Origin: Promethearchaeia archaeon
GTDB lineage: Archaea > Asgardarchaeota > Lokiarchaeia > Sigyniarchaeales > SOKP01
Assembly (NCBI GenBank): GCA_029856375.1
Contig: JAHQWX010000145.1
Location: 1 to 5,676 of the forward strand
DNA: 5,676 bases
Direction of reading: 5' to 3'
Both the position numbers and the translations under genes were made by a program. Below, piece by piece: positions 1-4,426 of the stretch. The notes beneath the pieces are model-generated. The model ran no database searches. It was not told the DNA's origin and saw nothing but the letters and a program-made list of their open reading frames with translations. Position 1 is the first letter of the stretch; each line of letters starts with the position of its first letter.

Positions 1-240
1 TGCTTTGTACGGATTATATCTCGAAGTATAAATGTAAGTTCCGCCAATAGTATGCAGGTCGTCTAATTCGGCGATGTTTAAAGGTTGTTTAATATTTTCC
101 ATGAATCCTTTCCAACCTTTATTAATTCCAATACATTCAATCCTTGCATCGAACGCTTTTAACAATATTCCATAGATTACAGAATTTAAACCTGGTGCGT
201 CTCCACCACCAGTTAAAACACCTACTTTTTTAATAGCCAT
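1..240 (-). CDS. pfkA: 6-phosphofructokinase, PfkA family (N-terminal 80 residues; 3' end outside window)
   Basis: Phosphorylates fructose 6-phosphate to fructose 1,6-bisphosphate in cytosolic glycolysis, or runs reversibly if the donor is pyrophosphate. From the ATG at 240 the frame is open to the window edge. It starts with the family's nucleotide-binding loop GVLTGGGDAPGLN (residues 7-19), then KGWKGF (41-46), then GGTYIYTSRYNP (66-77). By alignment W43 takes the place of E. coli Tyr41, and R74 corresponds to Arg72, which contacts the phosphate donor. The two effector-site arginines of E. coli PFK (Arg21, Arg25) are replaced by Y23 and L27, so the bacterial ADP/PEP/FBP allosteric site is probably absent. 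The Gly/Asp position that separates ATP from PPi enzymes lies outside the window, so the donor cannot be called. The gene is divergent from the zinc-ribbon gene. There is no Shine-Dalgarno match before the ATG, so the transcript may be leaderless or short-leadered. The family call is firm; the cofactor is open. Confidence 0.93.
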   Translation of the reverse strand, partial: MAIKKVGVLTGGGDAPGLNSVIYGILLKAFDARIECIGINKGWKGFMENIKQPLNIAELDDLHTIGGTYIYTSRYNPYKA

Positions 241-320
241 GGTTTTTCGATTAAGATAGTTTTATTTGAAATATAAATTTCTATTAGGATAAATAAATGT
301 AAACATTTTTTTTATTTAAT
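241..320. promoter_or_regulatory. Divergent AT-rich promoter region between phosphofructokinase and zinc-ribbon genes
   Basis: These 80 bases lie between two outward-facing starts. The core 268-281 reads GAAATATAAATTTC, with GAAAT/ATTTC inverted arms. It therefore presents a purine-rich BRE-like element followed by a TATA-like box on both strands. On the minus strand it would start transcription near 250, just ahead of the ATG at 240. On the plus strand a second TATA-like element (ATAAATAA, 289-296) would start transcription close to 320, giving a leaderless mRNA for the gene at 321. A run of eight T lies at 306-313. No Shine-Dalgarno match precedes either start, which agrees with leaderless or very short leaders. 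Exact boxes are inference in such AT-rich DNA. Confidence 0.45.
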
Positions 321-992
321 ATGCATTATTTCACGGTATCTGTACTTAATTCGTGGGATCCAAAAAGATCAAGTAAAATCTCGGAAGTAAATTTATTATC
401 TCTGAAAATAATTTTGGGAAAATTTCCTATGATTGAAAAACAGTTTTTTAGCGATCTTAGAGATAATCTAAAAAATAAACCAAATTATTTCTCGCTCAGA
501 TCAATTAAAAGGATCGTTGGCCCCCAAAAAGAAGACTACGAATTAGCTGATTGGACCCTCTTATGGGGTTTAGATTTCAAATTTAGGGCATACCAAGTAT
601 TAATTCAAAAAAGTAAAGATGGTAAAGGAACTTTAGCAGCAATTGGACCTGTGGGTTTGGCGTCCTTCTTCGATCGAATGAAATGGAATAGCATTCTTCC
701 TATATTATCCTTACTAAATTCTCCAGAGAAGATGAAATTTCTCGTTACTCTAGTACCCAAAGGCGAATCTATCGTAAAAGAAATGGAGCAACAAAAACTA
801 AAATCCGCTCAAGTAGAGCAAATAATTAATCAATGGAACTCTATGAAAAATGTAGAAGGTCAATGGTTCCCTTCTTTTAAACCTAGATGCCCAGTATGCA
901 ATGGATCTATGGAAGAACTACAAGGTTATCAAGTAGGTTTCGCGAAGCTAATTTGCCCTAGATGTGGGTATAGTAGAAAGAACACTAGTTAG
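321..992 (+). CDS. Uncharacterised protein with C-terminal zinc ribbon
   Basis: I do not recognise the family. The 223-residue product has no signal peptide or membrane segment and looks cytosolic. Residues 1-180 are mixed, with many aromatic and basic residues. They include a Trp-rich stretch (about 78-83, DWTLLW), a hydrophobic helix-like part (about 108-140), and a charged, probably helical segment (about 148-175) rich in Glu, Lys and Gln. The C-terminus has CPVC at 190-193 and CPRCGYS at 212-218, a CxxC-x18-CxxC zinc ribbon typical of archaeal nucleic-acid-associated or scaffold proteins; that role is only a possibility. The first ATG is used because it sits where a leaderless transcript would begin. 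An internal ATG at 429 (residue 37) is the alternative, and neither has a Shine-Dalgarno match. It is divergent from the phosphofructokinase and overlaps the convergent phosphodiesterase by 4 bases. It is a real gene by its full-length frame and ordered cysteines; its function is unknown. Confidence 0.8.
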   Translation: MHYFTVSVLNSWDPKRSSKISEVNLLSLKIILGKFPMIEKQFFSDLRDNLKNKPNYFSLRSIKRIVGPQKEDYELADWTLLWGLDFKFRAYQVLIQKSKDGKGTLAAIGPVGLASFFDRMKWNSILPILSLLNSPEKMKFLVTLVPKGESIVKEMEQQKLKSAQVEQIINQWNSMKNVEGQWFPSFKPRCPVCNGSMEELQGYQVGFAKLICPRCGYSRKNTS

Positions 993-1723
993 ACTCCTTG
1001 AATCTCCTTTCTTAATTCAATTAATTTATCGGGATAATCGGTATAGATTGCGTCGACTCTCTCACCGTTATAATTCATACTTAAAAATCGCTCCATCGAT
1101 TTTTTTGTAGTTACACCCCACACATAAAAAGCTAAGCCATTTTTTTTGATTAAATTAAAAAAATTTGAGCTTGCTTGACTGTGTTTAATGTTAAAACCAG
1201 TAATGTTTAATTTTTTCATCTTAATGAATTTGAAATCTCTTGCTGAAAGTGAGGTATGTCTCTCTGAAATTGAGTATATAATTGTAGCCTCCTTATTCAC
1301 TTTTCTTAACTTAGACATTCTAAAGAATCCATCACAAACGAGTTCAACTTTATTTAGTATTTTAAATTGGCTTGCAAGGTCTATTATTTTCAATCCCACA
1401 TTGGCCCCTCTTAAATCAATACTATATTTTATGTCTTTATCTCGAAGCTCTTCAAATACTTCTCTTAAAGTAGGCACTCGCTCGTTCTTTTCTAGCTCGA
1501 TTTTTTTAATTTCATCGAGAGAACTCTTGTTAATTTCTATTTTTTTTTCGTTATGTTCTATCAAAAAGTCGTGATAGAGGATTATTTCTCCATCTAATGT
1601 GAGATGTGCATCTGTTTCTATTCCATCAACTCCCATCTCTACGGCTTTCTTAAAAGAAGTTAGCGTATTTTCTATCTCGTAAATACCAGCACCTCGATGT
1701 CCCCATATAAATGTCAGTTTCAA
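989..1723 (-). CDS. ugpQ: Glycerophosphodiester phosphodiesterase (GDPD/UgpQ-like, cytosolic)
   Basis: Hydrolyses glycerophosphodiesters such as glycerophosphocholine or glycerophosphoethanolamine to glycerol 3-phosphate plus an alcohol. The TIM-barrel family motifs are in order: GHRG (8-11), ENT (18-20), GIETD (34-38) and LDGEIILYHD (43-52). H9 and H51 are the expected catalytic histidines; E36 and D38 are the expected metal ligands. RVPTLREVFEEL (82-93) and a C-terminal AIYTDYPD complete the fold. The usual ExK strand motif appears here as DLR (103-105). At 244 residues it is the normal length for short UgpQ-type enzymes. There is no signal peptide, so it acts inside the cell. I choose the TTG at 1723 because GAGG lies 7 bases upstream (1734-1731). 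A TTG two codons earlier (1729) would leave only one base of spacing, and the ATG at 1736 is out of frame. It is divergent from glycerol kinase, which yields the same product, suggesting shared control. The symbol is by similarity only. Confidence 0.9.
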   Translation of the reverse strand: MKLTFIWGHRGAGIYEIENTLTSFKKAVEMGVDGIETDAHLTLDGEIILYHDFLIEHNEKKIEINKSSLDEIKKIELEKNERVPTLREVFEELRDKDIKYSIDLRGANVGLKIIDLASQFKILNKVELVCDGFFRMSKLRKVNKEATIIYSISERHTSLSARDFKFIKMKKLNITGFNIKHSQASSNFFNLIKKNGLAFYVWGVTTKKSMERFLSMNYNGERVDAIYTDYPDKLIELRKEIQGV

Positions 1724-1734
1724 ATGCAATCCTC
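1724..1734 (-). promoter_or_regulatory. Ribosome binding site deciding the phosphodiesterase start
   Basis: On the minus strand GAGG (1734-1731) matches the 16S tail and is followed by a 7-base spacer to the TTG at 1723. This is why the start is placed at 1723 rather than at 1729. Confidence 0.55.
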
Positions 1735-1887
1735 ATAAAGCAATTTCCAAATTGAAATTATGAATCCCATGAAAAAAGTTATTTAAAAACCATAGATGAT
1801 TCTTAAAAACAATTTAATATTAGTTTTCATATAATAAATTTCTATAGAAAAAATATTATAAAAACTCGATGAGTGAGATTTAGAAAA
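1724..1887. promoter_or_regulatory. Divergent promoter region between phosphodiesterase and glycerol kinase, with two palindromes
   Basis: These 164 AT-rich bases serve two outward genes. For the phosphodiesterase, a minus-strand TTTAAATA-like box (about 1787-1780) would start transcription near 1758 and leave a leader of about 35 bases. For glycerol kinase, a CATATAATAAAT box (about 1829-1839) would start near 1859. A second AT box at 1851-1860 could instead give a near-leaderless mRNA. Two perfect dyads lie just inside these boxes: CAATTTCCAAATTG (1741-1754) on the phosphodiesterase side and TTTCTATAGAAA (1839-1850) on the glycerol kinase side. Their positions between TATA box and start fit repressor sites. 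The promoters are likely, the operators speculative. Confidence 0.45.
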
Positions 1888-3438
1888 ATGTATGTTGCTG
1901 CCTTAGATTTAGGAACATCGGGATGCAGAACTATGATATTCGACGTTGCTGGATCAGTTGTATCGAGCCACTACGAAGAATGGGAAAGTTTTTATCCATC
2001 TCCTGTAATGGTTGAGCAATCTGCAGACCAATGGTTTGAAAAGCTTAAAATTACCATAAAAAACGCTATTCAAAAGGGAGGTATCGACTCCCAAGAAATT
2101 GTAAGCATCTCAATTACGAATCAGAGAGAAACTATTGTTCCAATAGATGAAACTGGTAAGGCACTCCATAACGCAATAGTATGGCAAGATAGAAGATCAA
2201 CTCAAGAATGTGAGATTATTAAACAAAAAGTTGGAGCAGATAAAATATATGAAATTACTGGATTAACCATTGATCCATACTTTTCTGGGTCAAAGATTCT
2301 TTGGTTTAAGCTCAACAAACCCGAAATATATAATAAAACTCATAAGTTTCTTTTGGTTCACGATTATATTTTATATAAATTAACTGGGCAGTTCTATACA
2401 GATTTTTCTAACGCTTCTAGAACCATGCTATTCGATATCAATACTTTAAAATGGTCTGATGAGATTGCGTCGCTACTCGAAATCGACCTTGATAAGATGC
2501 CAACCCCAGCTGAAAGCGGAGTAGATATAGGAGAGGTAACATCAAAAAACACAGATTTTGATAAAAAAACATTGGTCGTTACTGGTGCAGGCGATCAACA
2601 AGCAGCTGCGTTAGGCGTTGGTGTTGTTGAGCCAGGTCGTATTAAGTGTACCACGGGGACTGGTTCTTTTATATTAGCTTTCTTAGAGGAACCTCAGTAT
2701 GATCCTCAAAAACGAGTGTTGTGCAGTTGCCATGCTGTTCCTGGGGCGTGGGTTCAGGAAGCGAGCATTTTTTCAACTGGGTCTGCCCTTCGTTGGGCTA
2801 GAGATATAGTTGGATACGAGGAACGAGAAAAAACTGAAAATGGAAAAGATCCTTATGATTTAATGACTGAACTAGCGGGGGAGATTCCAGTAGGAGCAAA
2901 TGGATTGATGTTTATACCGCATCTGGCTGGAGCTGGGGCACCCTATTGGAATCCGTATGCAAGAGGCATACTTTTTGGTCTAACTCTAGCTCACACGAGA
3001 GCAGAGATTTATAGAGCGATCCTAGAAGGTGTTGCGTTTGAAGTAAAGAAAAACATCAATGTTTTTAACGAACTTAACTTCAAACCAAAAGAATTAAGAG
3101 TTACTGGTGGAGGCGCACGCTCAAAACTATGGAACCAAATTATGTCTGATGTATTAGGAATACCCACATTTAAACCAGAACTAGAAGAAGCCACAGCTCT
3201 CGGAGCTGCAGTTTTAGCAGCTGCAGGAGCAGGAATTTTTCCAGATGTTGGAAAGGCTGCAGATAATATTTGTAAAATTAGTGAAAAACATTATTCAAAC
3301 CAAGAAAATAACCTAAAATACGAAGCGATATTTGAGTTTTATCAAACCCTCTATGATAATATTAATGATTCGAATTTATATCGTAAGTTTTTCGATCTCA
3401 AATTATACGAAGAAAAGAAATCTGAGGACGAGAGTTAG
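1888..3438 (+). CDS. glpK: Glycerol kinase (FGGY carbohydrate kinase family)
   Basis: Phosphorylates glycerol with ATP to sn-glycerol 3-phosphate in the cytosol. All positions that hold glycerol in the E. coli enzyme are present: R80 and E81 (in ITNQRE), W99 (in VWQDRRS), Y131 (in DPYFS), D236 as catalytic base with Q237 (in GAGDQQ), and F261 (in GTGSF). This separates it from xylulokinases, which it resembles in some C-terminal wording such as TGGGARSKLW. The phosphate loop is LDLGTSGCR near the N-terminus; NASRTMLF, GAGAPYWNPYARG and the GGGAR nucleotide site follow. At 516 residues it is close to the usual 500, with a charged C-terminal tail. I choose the ATG at 1888 because the family begins about this close to the first Asp. 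An in-frame GTG at 1873 would add five residues; its GTGA may instead act as a weak ribosome site, 11 bases before the ATG. It is divergent from the phosphodiesterase that makes the same product. Confidence 0.94.
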   Translation: MYVAALDLGTSGCRTMIFDVAGSVVSSHYEEWESFYPSPVMVEQSADQWFEKLKITIKNAIQKGGIDSQEIVSISITNQRETIVPIDETGKALHNAIVWQDRRSTQECEIIKQKVGADKIYEITGLTIDPYFSGSKILWFKLNKPEIYNKTHKFLLVHDYILYKLTGQFYTDFSNASRTMLFDINTLKWSDEIASLLEIDLDKMPTPAESGVDIGEVTSKNTDFDKKTLVVTGAGDQQAAALGVGVVEPGRIKCTTGTGSFILAFLEEPQYDPQKRVLCSCHAVPGAWVQEASIFSTGSALRWARDIVGYEEREKTENGKDPYDLMTELAGEIPVGANGLMFIPHLAGAGAPYWNPYARGILFGLTLAHTRAEIYRAILEGVAFEVKKNINVFNELNFKPKELRVTGGGARSKLWNQIMSDVLGIPTFKPELEEATALGAAVLAAAGAGIFPDVGKAADNICKISEKHYSNQENNLKYEAIFEFYQTLYDNINDSNLYRKFFDLKLYEEKKSEDES

Positions 3439-3543
3439 AAATAATTCTCATCCTATGATTTAATAATTTCAAAATAAATAATTATAAATAAATAAATTGT
3501 CTTTTTTTCGTTAAGAGTTTAACTGTATTTGGTGAAAACTAAT
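3439..3543 (+). promoter_or_regulatory. Glycerol kinase 3' end and promoter region of the membrane-protein gene
   Basis: This 105-base gap is very AT-rich. A run of seven T at 3502-3508 (CTTTTTTTCG) is a candidate archaeal terminator for glycerol kinase, about 65 bases after its stop. AATTATAAATAAATA (about 3479-3493) is a candidate TATA element, which would start transcription near 3510 and leave a leader of about 35 bases. GGTGA at 3531-3535, 8 bases before the ATG at 3544, matches the 16S tail and decides that start over the in-frame TTG (3529) and GTG (3532). Confidence 0.45.
3502..3508 (+). terminator. T-run, candidate terminator after glycerol kinase
   Basis: Seven consecutive T between C residues, without a convincing stem-loop. 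Archaeal RNA polymerase commonly stops on such T tracts. It sits close to the presumed start of the next transcript, so the assignment is tentative. Confidence 0.35.
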
Positions 3544-4260
3544 ATGGAACCATGGAATGAACCAAAGGATGAACCAAAAATAGAAAAAGTAGAACCTAAG
3601 GAAATTAAGGAAGAACCTAAAGAAGAAATCAAAAAAGAGAAAGTGAAAAAAGAAAAACCTAAGAAACAAAAAGCAAATGTTATGGACGAATATGTAAAGA
3701 GGCAAATTACAACAGCGAAGGTCTTTTTCATCATTTTAACTATCTCGATAATTATTTGCATTGCAGGTGCTGTTTATACTATTGCAGATATGTTTATGCC
3801 TACGGGGAAAGCGGAACAATTCTCTCAATTGGGTCTTGGATTGCAGATGGCAATCATTGGAGGCTTGTTCGCGGGATTATTTATATTACTCGTGATGTTT
3901 TACGCACTATATAAGAAAGGAAATCAAAGAATTCTTAAAATCCTATTTAAGAAGAAAAGAGAAGTGATAGACATATATCAAGGAAAGATGGGCGTAAAAA
4001 TTATCGCTGTCGGAGTTTTAGTTAGCATTTGCGTCATTATGATTGGTGTTTTATATAGTCTCGTTGATATATTCATTCTTTCAAGCACAACTGGAGGAAT
4101 AACGGAATTTATTGCTTCGCTTTCGCAAGGACAACAAATATTAATGATAGGACTCTTATGCGTTTCACTGATTGTGCTAGTATTACTTTTTAAATATTTT
4201 ATAGACCACGGATATTACTTGATCTTAAAATTATTTTACAATATTGAAGATAAAGAATAA
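3544..4260 (+). CDS. Membrane protein with charged N-terminus and duplicated two-helix module
   Basis: I do not recognise the family. The 238-residue product has no signal peptide. Residues 1-45 are a low-complexity tail rich in Lys, Glu and Pro (repeated EPK/KEK units), likely disordered and cytosolic. Four hydrophobic segments follow at about 61-80, 98-123, 152-176 and 199-219, with a Lys-rich loop between the second and third (124-139). The two helix pairs are an internal repeat: GAVYTIADMF (75-84) matches GVLYSLVDIF (168-177), and later MAIIGGLF...FYALYKKG...ILKILF matches LMIGLL...FKYFIDHG...ILKLF. The likely topology puts both termini and the basic loop inside, with two short external loops. 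The start is the ATG with GGTGA 8 bases upstream. It has its own promoter and T-run, so it is probably single-gene. Candidate roles (envelope scaffold, small-molecule sensor) cannot be told apart from sequence. It is a real gene with high confidence; its function is unknown. Confidence 0.82.
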   Translation: MEPWNEPKDEPKIEKVEPKEIKEEPKEEIKKEKVKKEKPKKQKANVMDEYVKRQITTAKVFFIILTISIIICIAGAVYTIADMFMPTGKAEQFSQLGLGLQMAIIGGLFAGLFILLVMFYALYKKGNQRILKILFKKKREVIDIYQGKMGVKIIAVGVLVSICVIMIGVLYSLVDIFILSSTTGGITEFIASLSQGQQILMIGLLCVSLIVLVLLFKYFIDHGYYLILKLFYNIEDKE

Positions 4261-4268
4261 AATAGTAC

Positions 4269-4281
4269 TTTTTTTTCTTTT
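4269..4281 (+). terminator. T-rich terminator after membrane-protein gene
   Basis: Eight T, one C, then four T begin 9 bases after the TAA stop. This is a typical archaeal T-tract terminator on the coding strand, with no stem-loop seen. Confidence 0.55.
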
Positions 4282-4426
4282 ATCATTTATTATTTTTATC
4301 AGATATAAAATTACTTCAGCAATTTCCCTATTTAGTATACGGACTTCAGTAAATTATCGCTCTATTGCTATTTAAATAAATCGACTTCCACTCACCTAAT
4401 TAAAACACATCGTTAATGGGTTTTGC
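4282..4426 (+). promoter_or_regulatory. Promoter region of the HerA-like gene with ACTTCAG direct repeats
   Basis: The TATA candidate CTATTTAAATAAA (about 4368-4380) would place transcription start near 4400 and leave a leader of about 27 bases before the TTG at 4427. Upstream, ACTTCAG occurs at 4313-4319 and again at 4343-4349, exactly 30 bases apart, with similar following bases (CAATT/TAAAT). A shorter ACTTC follows at 4384-4388, beyond the TATA box. The 30-base spacing is about three helical turns, so the pair could be an activator site. A three-base GGG lies 6 bases before the TTG as a weak ribosome site. No other gene is seen in this gap. Confidence 0.4.

Noticed and set aside
1188..1574. 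Plus-strand open frame of 128 codons
   Set aside because: It lies antisense inside the phosphodiesterase, whose catalytic motifs are intact. Its product is Leu/Ser/Phe-rich shadow sequence without a motif.
1869..1883. Mini open frame ATG-AGT-GAG-ATT-TAG just before the glycerol kinase start
   Set aside because: Only four codons and out of frame. A leader-peptide role cannot be supported, and by chance such frames are common.
3009..3194. Minus-strand open frame inside glycerol kinase
   Set aside because: Antisense to the conserved GGGAR and FGGY C-terminal motifs; no motif of its own.
1888..3438. Xylulokinase as the identity of the FGGY kinase
   Set aside because: Some C-terminal wording resembles xylulokinase, but every glycerol-contacting residue of GlpK (R, E, W, Y, D, Q, F) is present in order.
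3430..3480. GAAAT...ATTTC inverted arms after glycerol kinase as a stem-loop terminator
   Set aside because: Only five A/T-rich pairs around a long loop; too weak to call.
3511..3761. Two overlapping minus-strand open frames rich in Phe and Ser
   Set aside because: They are the complement of the Lys/Glu-rich codons (AAA, GAA) of the membrane protein's tail, which read as Phe/Ser on the other strand. Not real genes.
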